Shown: positions 1 to 10,005 of the stretch, piece after piece
How the letters are laid out: every line of letters begins with the position of its first letter
Position numbering within the stretch: the stretch's first letter is position 1
DNA from: CAWJMD01 sp963843835
Lineage (GTDB): Bacteria > Actinomycetota > Actinomycetes > Actinomycetales > CAWJMD01
Length of the DNA stretch: 64,000 nucleotides
Assembly: GCA_963843835.1 (NCBI GenBank)
Contig: CAWJMD010000008.1
Span: 868,001 to 932,000 of the forward strand
Reading direction: 5' to 3'
Program-made: the position numbers and the translations under genes
Notes under the pieces: model-generated
What the model saw: the letters and a program-made list of their open reading frames with translations, nothing else
Database searches by the model: none
What the model was told of the DNA's origin: nothing

Positions 1-153
1 CGCGTCCTGCGGGTCGCCGCGAGCCGCCAGCAGCTCGCCGACCTGCTCGAGGTCGCCCGCCTCCATCGTCCGCAGCAGCAACCCGTCCGGCAGCGGACGG
101 GGATCGGTGGAACGCATGGCATCGATGGTCCCGCTCAGACGGCGACGAGGCAC
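1..153 (-). CDS. N-terminus of a probable GNAT-type acetyltransferase (runs off the window)
   Basis: Only the first 51 codons are present. The minus-strand reading has a GTG start at 153 preceded by a good Shine-Dalgarno (GGAAGGAAAG), with an internal ATG at 117 as an alternative start. The visible protein contains LLLRTMEAGDLEQVGELLAARGD-like text, which resembles the first beta strand and helix of GNAT acetyltransferases (a 'D-L-x-x-V/A-x-x-L' pattern after a beta strand). No acetyl-CoA motif is available because the gene is cut by the window edge. It diverges from the MDMPI gene. The family assignment is an inference from a short stretch, so confidence is limited. Confidence 0.45.
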   Translation of the reverse strand, partial: MPRRRLSGTIDAMRSTDPRPLPDGLLLRTMEAGDLEQVGELLAARGDPQDA

Positions 154-191
154 GCTCTTTCCTTCCGGCCGCCTCATGCCAGCCTGTGGGC

Positions 192-872
192 ATGACGGCG
201 AACGCGTGCCCGGCCATGGTCGACGCCCTGGAGGCGTCCCAGTCGTCCCTTCGGGCGTGGGTCGCGGAGATGGACGACGACACCTCCTGGCGCCCGACCT
301 CGTGCGTCGGCTGGGCGGCGCGCGACCTCGTCTTCCACTGCCTGGCCGACGCCCAGCGCGGGCTGGTGGCCCTGCACTCCCCCTCCGAGCGGGAGGTCGA
401 CCGCGACTCGGTCTCGTACTGGCGGGACTGGCAGTCCGACGAGGTCGGGGCAGCGAACGGCCGACGGTTCGCGCGGGTGGTCGGCAGCATGTTCCTCGAC
501 GTCGGGGCGCTGCGGGACCTCTTCGTCGAGACCTCGGCCGCGCTCGTCCAAGCCGCATCCAGGGCCAACGGAGACCAGCGGGTGGAGACCCAGGGGCATC
601 GTCTGACGACGTCGGACCTCCTCAGCACGCTCGTCGTCGAAGCGACCCTCCACCATCTCGACCTCATGGTCGCCGCTCCCCGGGCCACGCCTCCGTCACC
701 GACCGGGCTGTCGGAGGTGCGCCGCACCCTCGACGGGCTGCTCGGCCGGCCGGTCCCGCTGGCCTGGGACGACGAGACCTACGCTCGTGCCGCCACCGGC
801 CGGGCACCGCTGTCCGGGGACGAGCGACGCGCCCTCGGCGAGGACGCGGCTCGCCTCCCCCTCATCCGCTGA
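192..872 (+). CDS. Maleylpyruvate isomerase / mycothiol-dependent DinB-fold family protein
   Basis: This 226-residue protein fits the actinobacterial MDMPI family (DinB-like four-helix metalloenzymes that may use mycothiol). Its N-terminal helix region has the family's W-x-x-T/C-x-x-x-GW pattern (DTSWRPTSCVGWAARDLVFH), where the His is the usual first metal ligand. A further His pair occurs in VEATLHHLDL, as expected for the family's metal site. The start is ATG 192; GTG 186 is in frame two codons earlier. A second DinB-fold gene follows, so the two could act together, but the substrates are not known. The function is known only at family level. Confidence 0.8.
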   Translation: MTANACPAMVDALEASQSSLRAWVAEMDDDTSWRPTSCVGWAARDLVFHCLADAQRGLVALHSPSEREVDRDSVSYWRDWQSDEVGAANGRRFARVVGSMFLDVGALRDLFVETSAALVQAASRANGDQRVETQGHRLTTSDLLSTLVVEATLHHLDLMVAAPRATPPSPTGLSEVRRTLDGLLGRPVPLAWDDETYARAATGRAPLSGDERRALGEDAARLPLIR

Positions 873-969
873 CCCGTCGGCGGGGCCCGCCCATCCCTCG
901 ACCACCCCTTGCCTCCCCTCCCCCGCCAACGGATGCTGAGAACCCACCTCACCGGACGAGGGAGACCCC

Positions 970-1494
970 GTGGCGACGACCGCCGACCTGCTGAGCGACG
1001 CCCTGACCCGGGTGCGCGACACAGCACACCGCGTCCTCAAGGGCCTCGGCGAGGAGCGGCTGACGTACCGGGTCGACGACCGCGCGAACTCCGTCGCCTG
1101 GCTGATCTGGCACGCCGCCCGCATCCAGGACGACCACGTGGCGGACGTGGCCGGGACGGACCAGGTCTGGACGTCCGTGGGATGGGCTGCCCGATTCGCC
1201 CTCCCGTTCGACGACTCGGCCACGGGGTTCGGGCACTCGAGCGAGGACGTCGCCGCGGTGCGCTCGTCGGCGGAGCACCTCAGCGGCTACCTCGACGCCG
1301 TCACCGAGCGCAGCCTGCAGTTCGTCGAACGGCTCAGCGACACCGACCTCGACCGCGTCGTCGACGAGCGCTGGGACCCACCGGTCACCCTGGCGGTCAG
1401 GCTGGTCAGCGTGGTGAGCGACGGCCTGCAGCACGTCGGGCAGGCAGCGTTCGTCCGAGGACTCACCGACGACCGCGGAGGCTCAGATGACTGA
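970..1494 (+). CDS. DinB family protein (DUF664-like)
   Basis: A 174-residue DinB-fold protein starting at GTG 970 after GGGAGACC. It shows the conserved WLIWHAARIQDDHVADV segment, in which the two His residues are typical DinB metal ligands, and a late His (DGLQHVGQAAFVRG) for the third ligand. Family members are small four-helix metal-binding proteins with thiol-transferase or unknown roles. Its stop codon overlaps the start of the downstream 6-phosphogluconate dehydrogenase by 8 bp, so the two are probably co-translated. Whether this protein has any part in pentose-phosphate metabolism or only shares the transcript cannot be told from sequence. Confidence 0.8.
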   Translation: MATTADLLSDALTRVRDTAHRVLKGLGEERLTYRVDDRANSVAWLIWHAARIQDDHVADVAGTDQVWTSVGWAARFALPFDDSATGFGHSSEDVAAVRSSAEHLSGYLDAVTERSLQFVERLSDTDLDRVVDERWDPPVTLAVRLVSVVSDGLQHVGQAAFVRGLTDDRGGSDD

Positions 1495-2914
1495 CCCGAC
1501 AGCACAGGTGGGCGTCGTCGGCCTCGCGGTGATGGGGGCCAACCTGGCCCGCAACCTCGCCCGGCACGGCCACGCCGTCGCCCTCTACAACCGCACCGCG
1601 ACGCGCACGGACGATCTCGTCGAGGCGCACGGCTCAGACGGGACCTTCGTGCCGTCGGACGACCTCTCGGGCTTCGTGGCCAGCCTCGAGCGCCCCCGCC
1701 GCATCATCGTGATGGTCAAGGCCGGCAAGGGAACCGACGCCGTGATCGACGAGCTGGTGCCCCTGCTCGAGCCCGGCGACATCGTCGTGGACGGTGGCAA
1801 CGCGCACTTCGAGGACACGCGTCGTCGCGAGGCGGCGCTCAGGGAGCACGACCTGCACTTCGTCGGCGCCGGCATCTCCGGCGGCGAGGAGGGTGCGCTC
1901 AACGGCCCGAGCATCATGCCGGGCGGGTCCCGCGAGTCCTACGAGGCGCTCGGCCCTCTGCTGGAGGACATCTCGGCGAAGGTCGACGACGAGCCGTGCT
2001 GTGCCTACATGGGTCCGGACGGTGCCGGGCACTTCGTCAAGATGGTGCACAACGGCATCGAGTACGCGGACATGCAGCTCATCGCGGAGTCGTACGACCT
2101 GCTGCGCGACGCGGGCCTCGACGTGCCGAGGATCGCGGACGTGTTCCGCGAGTGGAACACCGGGGACCTCGACTCGTTCCTGATCGAGATCACGGCCCGG
2201 GTGCTCGACCAGGTCGACGCCCGCACCGGCCGCCCGCTGGTCGACGTCATCGCCGACCAGGCCGAGCAGAAGGGCACCGGTCGCTGGACGGTGCAGACCG
2301 CCCTCGAGCTCGGCGTCCCGGTCAACACGATCGCCGAGTCGGTGTTCGCGCGCTCCGTGTCGGGGCACGCCGACCTCCGCTCCGCTGCCGCCGAGGTGCT
2401 GGAGGGACCGTCGGGCGGAGACGTCGACGTCGCGCGTCTGGTGTCCGACGTCCGCGCCGCCCTGTGGTCGTCGAAGGTGGTCGCGTACGCCCAGGGACTG
2501 GACCAGATCCGGGCCGCGAGCGACACCTACGGCTGGGACGTCGACGTCTCCGAGGTGGCCCGGATCTGGCGCGGCGGCTGCATCATCCGCGCCCGCCTGC
2601 TGGAGCGGATCCGCCAGGAGTACGCCGGCCAGCGTCTCGCGACGCTGCTCGCGGCGCCGAGCGTCTCGACCGAGCTCAACTCCTCCCAGGAGGCGTGGCG
2701 ACGGGTCGTTCAGCACGCCGTGGGCCGAGGTGTCCCCGTCCCCGGGTTCAGCGCCGCCCTCGCCTACTACGACTCGGTGCGGGCCGACCGGTTGCCCGCG
2801 GCACTCATCCAGGGGCTACGAGACCTCTTCGGCGCCCACACCTACCAGCGCGTGGACGACGAGGGCACGTTCCACACCGAGTGGTCCGGGGACAGGTCCG
2901 AGACACGTGTGTGA
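1487..2914 (+). CDS. gndA: 6-phosphogluconate dehydrogenase (decarboxylating, NADP-type)
   Basis: This enzyme oxidatively decarboxylates 6-phosphogluconate to ribulose 5-phosphate, making NADPH in the oxidative pentose-phosphate pathway in the cytoplasm. The 475-residue length is normal for the long dimeric form. Visible landmarks are the N-terminal Rossmann motif (GVVGLAVMGANLARN, residues about 8-22) with the NADP-preferring NRT, the signature FVGAGISGGEEGA, the catalytic Lys/His-Asn stretch KMVHNGIEYADMQ, and the C-terminal IIRARLL region. The start is ATG 1487, inside the end of the DinB gene. No frame disruption is seen. Confidence 0.96.
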   Translation: MTDPTAQVGVVGLAVMGANLARNLARHGHAVALYNRTATRTDDLVEAHGSDGTFVPSDDLSGFVASLERPRRIIVMVKAGKGTDAVIDELVPLLEPGDIVVDGGNAHFEDTRRREAALREHDLHFVGAGISGGEEGALNGPSIMPGGSRESYEALGPLLEDISAKVDDEPCCAYMGPDGAGHFVKMVHNGIEYADMQLIAESYDLLRDAGLDVPRIADVFREWNTGDLDSFLIEITARVLDQVDARTGRPLVDVIADQAEQKGTGRWTVQTALELGVPVNTIAESVFARSVSGHADLRSAAAEVLEGPSGGDVDVARLVSDVRAALWSSKVVAYAQGLDQIRAASDTYGWDVDVSEVARIWRGGCIIRARLLERIRQEYAGQRLATLLAAPSVSTELNSSQEAWRRVVQHAVGRGVPVPGFSAALAYYDSVRADRLPAALIQGLRDLFGAHTYQRVDDEGTFHTEWSGDRSETRV

Positions 2915-3040
2915 GGCGCATCGGCAGGTCTACTACGCATCGGAGGGAACTCCGGTGCGTGACGGTTAGGCCGTTTGAGGGCTTTACAGCCTCGGCGGCA
3001 CCGGCAAGACTGCGGCCACCCATGACCCCTGGAGGGCCAA

Positions 3041-6000
3041 GTGAGATCTCGCGCACTCGTCGTCGGTTCCGGTGCCGCCACAGCGGTCCTCCTCACGGGG
3101 TTCCTGGCCCCCAGCGCGGGTGCCGAGCCCTCGCGGCACCAGTTCGACCACGTGCCGATCACGTCGTCGGTGAAGACCTACACCCCGATGTCCGCGCAGC
3201 TGGACCGCCGGATCACGGTGTCGCTCGTCCTCGACTCGCCCTCGGTGGTCGAGCGCGAGCAGGCCGCAGGGCACAAGCTCAGCAAGGCCGAGAAGGCGGC
3301 GGCCCGCAAGCAGGTCAAGGACTCCCAGGCGCCGGTGACGTCCGCAGCCGAGTCCGAGGACGGGCAGGTGCTGCGCGAGATGCAGGACGCCGTCAACGCC
3401 GTCACGGTCGACGTTCCAGCCTCCGCGCTCGCCGACCTGGCGGCGACGCCGGGCGTGGCCCAGGTGATCCCGACCCGTGAGGTGCACCCCTCCAACCAGG
3501 CCGCGGACCTCTTCACCGGCGTCGGCACCGCCTGGGACGCCTACGGCGGCACGGGCACCGGCGTGAAGGTCGCCGTGATCGACACCGGGGTCGACTACTA
3601 CCACGCGAACTTCGGCGGGGACGGCAACCCGGCTGACTTCGCGGACGACGACACCACGGTGATCGAGCCGGGCACGTTCCCGACCGCCAAGGTGGTCGCC
3701 GGCTACGACCTGGTCGGGCGACGACTACGACGCTGGCTCGAGCGACCCGGCCAGGACCGTCCCGCAGCCCGACCCCGACCCGCTCGACTGCCAGGGCCAC
3801 GGCTCCCACGTCTCCGGGACGGCGGCCGGGTTCGGCGTCGCGGGCGGCGCCACCTACACGCGGCCCGTACACCAACGCCGCCCTCAACGGCACGACGTTC
3901 GACATCGGGCCCGGCTCGGCACCGCAGGCGTCGCTGATGGCGTACCGCGTCTTCGGGTGCGACGGGTCCGCGAACGACTCCGACGTGGCCGCGGGCATCG
4001 ACCGTGCCGTGAAGGACGGCGCCGACGTCATCAACATGTCGCTGGGCAGCGCGTTCGGCTACGGCGACACCCTCGACGCGATCGCCGCCGACAACGCCGC
4101 GCTCGCGGGCACGATGGTCGTGGCCTCCGCCGGCAACGAGGGCCCGAGCGCGATGATGACCGGCTCCCCGGGTACCGCGTCGCGTGCCCTGTCGGTGGCA
4201 GCCATGGACGGATCGCGGCCGAGCTACCCCGGCGCCCAGATCGACTCGAACCCGGTCGTCAGCGGCCTGGTGGCCAACGGGGTCGACGTCTCCGCGGGCA
4301 TCACCGGACCCGTTGCCGTGCTCGGCGCCGGCAGCGGCGGCGGCATCGGCCTCGGCTGCGACCCCGCTGAGTACGCGGGCATCCCGGCCGGCGCCATCGT
4401 CATCACCCAGCGTGGCGTCTGCGCCCGCGTGGACCGTGCGACCAACGGCCAGGCGGCCGGCGCGGCAGCGGTGATCATGGTCAACAACGCAGCCGGGCTG
4501 CCCCCGTTCGAGGGCACCATCCCCGGCGTCACCATCCCGTTCATCGGCGTCTCCAACACCGCCGCCGCGACGCTGGCCGCGCTGGACGGGCAGACGCACA
4601 CGATCACGTCGGCCGGGACGATCGCCAACCCCGGCTACCGCGCGGCGGCGTCGTTCACCTCGGCCGGCCCGCGGAGCGGTGACAACGTGCTCAAGCCCGA
4701 GATCGCCGCGCCCGGGGTCAGCATCTTCTCGACCGCGGTCGGCACCGGGACGGGCGGCGAGTACCTGTCCGGCACGTCGATGGCCTCCCCGCACACCGCC
4801 GGTATCGCCGCCCTCGTGGCTCAGCGCAACCCGACGTGGACGCCGGAGCAGATCAAGGCGGCGATGATGACCACGGCGACGGCCGACGTCGTCGACTACG
4901 ACCCGACCCGCCTGGGTGCGGGCCTGGTGCAGCCTCGCCGGGCGATCGACACGAAGGTGCTGGCGACGACCGAGGGTGGCCTCGGCTCCCTGTCGTACAA
5001 GTACCAGCCGATCAAGAACGACTTCAAGGAGACCAAGACCATCCAGCTGTCCAACACCGGGTCGGCAGCAGTCACCTACGACCTCGCGGCGTCACCGTTC
5101 GGTGACTCCCTGGGGACCGACATCTCGATCCGGCCCTCCTCGGTCACCGTGAAGCCGGGCAAGACCGAGAAGGTCAAGGTCACCATGACCCTGTCCCCCA
5201 GCGCCGTGGCGGCCCTGCCCTCCGCGGAAGCATCGGACGGCGGCGACCTGGTGTCGGTGAAGGGCGCGATCGTCGCCACCCCGCGCTCGGCCGGGGCCGG
5301 CGTGTACTCGCTGCGCGTCCCGTACCTGCTGGTGCCGCGCGGACTGTCGGACGTGCGCGTCGACTCATCCGCCACCATCAAGGGCGGAAGCGACAAGGTG
5401 AAGGTGGACAACAGGGGCCGCCACGCAGCCACCGCGGACTTCTACGCGCTGGGTGCCACCGACGGCCGGGACACCCCCGGGGCGGCTGACCTGCGCGCCC
5501 TCGGCGTCCAGGTGCTGCCGGGTGAGGTGCTCGGCGGTGCGGCGGACGACCGGTCGCTGATCTTCGCCGTCAGCACGTGGGGCAAGTGGGGCAACCCCGG
5601 TGAGAACGAGATCGACGTCGCGATCGACCGTGACGACGACGGTGTTCCGGACGCCTACATCATCGGCGTCGACCTCGGCCTGCTGATCGACGGGTCCCCC
5701 GAGGGCATCTTCGTGGCGCTGGTGCTCGACGGCGCCGGCAACATCGTCGACGTCTGGAACACGGTGGCGCCGATGAACAGCTCGACGGCCCTGCTCCCGG
5801 TTCTGGCCAGCGAGATCGGGCTGAGCGACGGGGCGGGCGACTTCACCTACTCCGCCGCGTCGTACACGGCCACGGGCAGCGAGGACGTGATCGACGCCGT
5901 CGGCTCGTTCGACGCCTACGACCCCGCTCAGAGCACGGGTGAGTACGTGCCGCTGGCTCCACGGGACCGGACCGAGGTCACGCTCACTGCCGACAGCAAC

Positions 6001-6084
6001 GTGCCGGGGTGGCTCGTCGTGAGCTTCGATGACGAAGGCGGTGCGGACCAGGCCGACATCATCAAGGCCAAGGTCCGCAGGTGA
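3041..6084 (+). pseudogene. Secreted subtilase (S8 serine peptidase with PA-domain insert), frame-disrupted
   Basis: The reading begins at GTG 3041 behind GGAGGG with a Sec signal peptide (AATAVLLTGFLAPSAGA) and an inhibitor-like propeptide. The catalytic Asp lies in VAVIDTGVDYYH, the His in QGHGSHVSGTAAG and the Ser in GTSMASPHTAG. A protease-associated insert (about 4340-4610) separates His and Ser, as in vacuolar/Vpr-type subtilases, and a long C-terminal region follows. The frame changes twice: an extra G near 3716-3719 and an extra base near 3875. The His motif lies in the intermediate frame, and removing one base at each place restores one continuous protein of about 1,013 residues. The enzyme would be extracellular. 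A strong hairpin follows the stop codon. The disruption looks like sequence error, but real decay is not excluded. Confidence 0.85.
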
Positions 6085-6092
6085 GGCGCGCC

Positions 6093-6120
6093 ACCGATCC
6101 GGGCGCGCGCCCGGATCGGT
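6093..6120 (+). terminator. Hairpin terminator after the subtilase gene
   Basis: A perfect 28-bp palindrome whose arms read ACCGATCCGGGCG and its complement with a 2-bp centre. It lies 9 bp after the subtilase stop and before the next gene. There is no long T tract, which is common for actinobacterial terminators. Confidence 0.75.
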
Positions 6121-6175
6121 GAGCGGTCAACTACTGTTCAGGGGTTTCCCGTCCGAACGAGAGGCCCTGACCACC

Positions 6176-7123
6176 ATGAGCAGCGACGACACCATGCGCG
6201 CCGTCACGTACGAGGAGTTCGGCGGACCGGAGGTGCTGTCGGTCACCGAGCAGCCCCGTCCGAAGGTGGCACCGGGTGAGGTGCTGGTGCGCGTCCGGTC
6301 GGCCTCGGTCAACCCCGTCGACTGGATGGTGATGAGCGGCGGGCTCGCCCCCCTGATGGACGCCGTCTTCCCGGTGGTGCCGGGGTGGGACGTGGCCGGC
6401 GTCGTCGAGCAGGTCGGCATCGACGTTCCCGAGTACGCGGTGGGCGACGAGGTGATGGCCTACGCACGGAAGGACTACGTGCACGGCGGCACCTTCGCCG
6501 AGCTGGTCAGCGTGCCCGTCCGCACGTCGGCGCGGAAACCCGCGACGCTGAGCTGGGACGAGGCCGCCTGCCTGCCCCTCGCCGGCCTGACCGCCTACCA
6601 GGTGCTCCGGCGGCTGGGCGTCGGCATCGACGACACGGTCCTCATCCACGGGGCGGCCGGAGGCGTCGGGTCCTTCGGCGTCCAGATCGCGCGAAGCCTC
6701 GGGGCCCGGGTGATCGGCACGGCGTCGGAGTCGAACCACGCACGGCTGCGCGAGCTCGGTGCGGTGCCCATCACGTACGGCGAGGGCCTGGTCGAGCGTG
6801 TGCGTGACCTCGAGCCGCTCGGCGTCACCGTGGTCGCCGATTTCGTGGGCGGGGTTCTCGACGTGACCAACGCCGTTCTGGCCGAAGGCGGCCGGCACGC
6901 GTCGGTGGCGGACAACTCGGTCCTCGAGGCCGGTGGCCAGTGGATGTGGGTGCGCCCCGACAGGGCGGACCTCGCACGGCTCGCCGAGCTGGCGGACAAC
7001 GGCGCCCTCCGCGTCGATGTCGCCCGCACCTTCCCGCTGGAAGAGGTGGCCGCCGCGTTCCGGCTCAGCCAGGACGGGCACGTCGCCGGCAAGATCGCGA
7101 TCCGGGTGTCGGAGGACGCCTGA
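6176..7123 (+). CDS. NADP-dependent oxidoreductase, zinc-free MDR / quinone oxidoreductase family
   Basis: A 315-residue medium-chain dehydrogenase/reductase. The GroES-like N-terminal half includes SVNPVDW and GWDVAGVVEQVG, and the nucleotide-binding half has the motif HGAAGGVGSFGVQIARSLGARVIGT, typical of NADPH-dependent quinone oxidoreductases. Zinc-ligand cysteines of the alcohol dehydrogenase branch are absent. The family reduces quinones or alpha,beta-unsaturated carbonyls in the cytoplasm; the substrate here is unknown. The start is ATG 6176, with ATG 6194 as an in-frame alternative. The gene stands alone between the subtilase terminator and a convergent gene. Confidence 0.88.
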   Translation: MSSDDTMRAVTYEEFGGPEVLSVTEQPRPKVAPGEVLVRVRSASVNPVDWMVMSGGLAPLMDAVFPVVPGWDVAGVVEQVGIDVPEYAVGDEVMAYARKDYVHGGTFAELVSVPVRTSARKPATLSWDEAACLPLAGLTAYQVLRRLGVGIDDTVLIHGAAGGVGSFGVQIARSLGARVIGTASESNHARLRELGAVPITYGEGLVERVRDLEPLGVTVVADFVGGVLDVTNAVLAEGGRHASVADNSVLEAGGQWMWVRPDRADLARLAELADNGALRVDVARTFPLEEVAAAFRLSQDGHVAGKIAIRVSEDA

Positions 7124-7158
7124 CTCGTACACGGCATCGCCCCACAGCTAGTGTGTGG

Positions 7159-7719
7159 CTAGGTCCTGTTCGGCAGGGTGTCCTGGCCGTACCCGAAGAC
7201 GTGACAGCTCACAACATCGATCTCCCGCCGGGGATCTCCGAAGAACGAGGCGAACCGGTGCACGACGCGCTTGAAGGGCTTCTCGCGGGCCTTTCCTGAC
7301 TCCGACCAGTTCGACACAGGCACGATCAGGAACAGGTGCTGCGCCTCAGACGCGATGTGGGTCTTCCAGAGGTCCTTCAGGTCATGGTTGTTGTTCACTG
7401 TGCCGCCGCGTTCCACCTCGGCCAGCACACCGCGTCCCTCGCCCAGGGAGTAGACGAAGTCCGGTCTCGCGCGGGTGACGAATCCGTCCTGTGGGGTCAG
7501 GACGACCTCCTCGCGGAACCCGACCTCGGTGAGAAGTGCAGCGACAAGCCGCTGGATCACAGCGCTCTGCGCGCCGAAGACATGCGCGTCAACGATCTCG
7601 TCCTCTGTGGTGTCCAGGTCGCGACGTAGATCCTCCGCCACCCTGTTGACGATGACGAGATCCCGACGTTCCCGGTCGTCCAGTGTCGAGCGCACGAAGC
7701 GCTGGTACTGGACGGGCAC
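7159..7719 (-). CDS. Hypothetical PD-(D/E)xK nuclease-like protein
   Basis: A 186-residue protein with a GTG start at 7719 and a stop codon in frame 11 codons upstream, so it cannot be much longer. The core RPDFVYSL...GVLAEVERGG resembles the PD...(D/E)xK arrangement of restriction-type nucleases (Asp on one strand, an E-x-E on the next, in place of E-x-K), followed by a helix with DLKDLWKTH. A hydrophobic strand, HLFLIVPV, comes after. No methyltransferase or second restriction subunit lies nearby, so it is not an obvious restriction-modification system. It converges with the oxidoreductase gene. The function is unproven; nuclease fold is an inference from the motif. Confidence 0.55.
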   Translation of the reverse strand: MPVQYQRFVRSTLDDRERRDLVIVNRVAEDLRRDLDTTEDEIVDAHVFGAQSAVIQRLVAALLTEVGFREEVVLTPQDGFVTRARPDFVYSLGEGRGVLAEVERGGTVNNNHDLKDLWKTHIASEAQHLFLIVPVSNWSESGKAREKPFKRVVHRFASFFGDPRREIDVVSCHVFGYGQDTLPNRT

Positions 7720-7828
7720 GCGCCGCAGCTTCGCAGCTGGACGTCCGAGAAGCTAGTGAGGAGTTCGCGTCGATGCCGGACCTGGCGAGAGCGGAGCGGG
7801 GCGCGACGCGCTTTGTTAGCGTGCGGAG

Positions 7829-8792
7829 ATGACCCCGGCGCAGCTCCGGGCCTTCTCCGCCGTCGCGCGGCGAGGCTCGGTCAAGGCCGCCGCCGAGGAG
7901 CTGGGTGTCACGGACGCCGCGGTGTCGCTGCACGTGGCGCAGCTGCGCAAGGAGCTCGGGGACCGGCTGTTCGTCCGCACCTCGTCAGGGCTGGCGTTCA
8001 CGCCGGGTGGGCTGCGGCTGGCCAGCCGGGCGGTGGAGATGCTGGGTCTTCAGGACCGCACGATCCGCGAGGTCGGCCAGGCGGGTAGCGGGCGACGCCT
8101 GCTGCGGGTCGCTGCGTCCACCCTCTTCGCCGAGCACGCCGCACCCGGGCTGATTCGGCTCTTCACCAGCCGGGCGGCCGACCTCGACGTCGAGCTGAGC
8201 GTCAGCAGCCCGCCGCCAGTTCGCCCCACTGCTCCTCAACCGGGCCGTCGACGTGGCGATCGGGCCCCGCTGCGACGGGTGCCGACCCGTCGCTGGTCTG
8301 CTACGCCGTTCCTGAAGTACCAGGTCGTCACGGTCGTGGGTCGCACGCCATCCGCTGGCGGGCGTGCACACCGAGCCTGGACCAGCTGAGGGAGCAGACG
8401 TGGCTGCTCGGTCCCGCGCGCAGCGGGCGACGCCGGCGCCGTCCCCGCGATGCTGCAGGCGCCTCCGGGTGCCCGAGGAGCGGCAACGGATCTTCCAGAG
8501 CGACGCCGCGGCGCTGGAGGAGACCCAACGGGGGCAAGGGGTCTCGCTCGCCGTGTCGTTCGTCGTCTCCCGCGACGTCGCGCAGCGGTCGGCTCGTGCA
8601 GCTCGCTGGGCCCGGGTCTGCAGGCCGACTCGGTGTGGAACCTGATGACGCTCGGCTCCCCCGGCTCCGGCCGTCGGCCGAGCTGCAGCCGGTTCGTCAC
8701 CACGCCGCGCGCGACCCAGGCGATGCTGCGAGGGCGCAGGTGTGAGTATCCGCCACTTCAAGCCGTCGGTCCACGTCACGCTGTGGAGCTGA
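7829..8792 (+). pseudogene. LysR-type transcriptional regulator next to the CO-dehydrogenase cluster, frame-disrupted
   Basis: The first 130 residues are a clear LysR N-terminus: a winged helix-turn-helix (QLRAFSAVARRGSVKAAAEELGVTDAAVSLHVAQLRKELGDRLF, split here only by the text), followed by the linker helix. From about 8215 onwards the protein continues in changing frames: LLLNRAVDVAIGPR, then HPLAGVHTEPG-like, LREQTWLLGP, SFVVSRDVA, and a C-terminal SIRHFKPSVHVTLWS ending at TGA 8790-8792. At least five single-base changes are needed to join them. The effector domain is thus present but out of frame. It converges on coxE, and LysR regulators (for example CutR of mycobacteria) control CO-dehydrogenase operons, so it may regulate this cluster. 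That role is an inference from position. Confidence 0.75.
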
Positions 8793-10005
8793 GATCCGCC
8801 GCGGCACCGGCGCCGGCCCAGGATCCTCGACGACCCTTGCCAGCGAACGGAAGTCGTCGGCCGGCAGCAGCTCGTCGCAGTACGGCAGCGCGGCCGCCAT
8901 CGTCCCACCAGCGGCTGCGAAGCCCGGCGCGCCGGCACGCGGGTTCACCCACACCACCCGGTGCGCACGGCGGCTGAGCCGGGCCATCGCCTGCGCGAGC
9001 TCGGTCCGGGGGCTCGCTGTCCCAGCCGTCCGAGCCGATCACGACGATCGCCCCGCGCACGGCGTTGCCGTGGTGGGAGGCGAGCAGCGCGTTCAGGCTC
9101 GCCGCGATCCGCGTGCCGCCGAACCGGTCGGTCACCTGCTCGCTGGCGCGGTCGACGGCCCACGCCGCCGAACGGTGCCGCAGCACCGGCGTGAGCCGGG
9201 TCAGGCGCGGTGCCGAACGCGAACGCCTCACCACCGACCACCAGGCACAGCGCGCGCATCAGGTGGAAGTAGGCCGGCACCTGCGCCTGCATCGACTGGC
9301 TGACGTCGCACAGCATCACCACCCGCCGACGCATCGGCACCGGGCGCACCCTCACCAGCTCGACCGGGTCCCACCCGGTACGCCGCGCACCGAGCGAGCG
9401 TCCGCCGCAGCGCCACCTGGTGCGCCCGAGTGCGCAGGGCTGCGACGGCGCGAGCGGCGGGTCGGCCACGTGCGGAGCCGGTCCTCGAGCCAGCGACCGA
9501 GCTGCTCGGTCTCCTGCTCGCTCAGCTCCTCGAACGGCACGTCGGACAGGGCCTCCAGCTCGCTGGCCAGGCGCTCGGGCACGCTGCAGGTCGGCGTCGG
9601 AGTCGTCCGCGGTCGAGACGACCGGCGGCAGGGTCGCCCACGGCAGGCCCTCGCCACCGGCCACCTCGTCGGCGCCGCGGGGGACTGACAGCAGCGCGTC
9701 GGACGGCGACGGCTCCTGCGGGGCCGACGGGGACCCGTCGCGCAGCATCGCCGATCGGCAGCATCGCGTCGGAGAAGACGGCCTCGAAGACCGCGTCGAA
9801 CGCCGCCAGCTCCGACTGACGCCGCACGAGGGTGATCCGGGCCACCCAGTACAGGTGCGACACCGAGTCGGGCGGCGCGACGCCGATCGCCCGCACGAGG
9901 TCCTCGCCGGCCGGTCAGCCCGACGGCCACGCCGCGCTCGCGCAGCCGCGCGGTGAACGCCGCCGCGAACGCGGCCCGGTCGACCCCGCGCAGCAGGGCC
10001 GTCAC
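8776..10005 (-). pseudogene. coxE: CoxE-like VWA-domain protein, frame-disrupted
   Basis: CoxE proteins are VWA-domain partners of the MoxR ATPase CoxD in maturing the Mo/Cu centre of CO dehydrogenase. The start is GTG 10005, overlapping the coxD stop (GTGA), and begins VTALLRGVDRAAFAAAFTARLRERGV. Then, in another frame, SVSHLYWVARITLVRRQSELAAFDAVFEAVF follows. Later come the VWA metal-site segment RRVVMLCDVSQSMQAQV (the DxSxS MIDAS motif), FGGTRIAASLNALLASH, GAIVVIGSDGWDS and RRAHRVVWVNPRAG, spread over three frames. Several indels separate them. The 3' end overlaps the convergent LysR gene by about 17 bp; the exact stop is uncertain because the last frame shift lies close to it. Confidence 0.78.
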
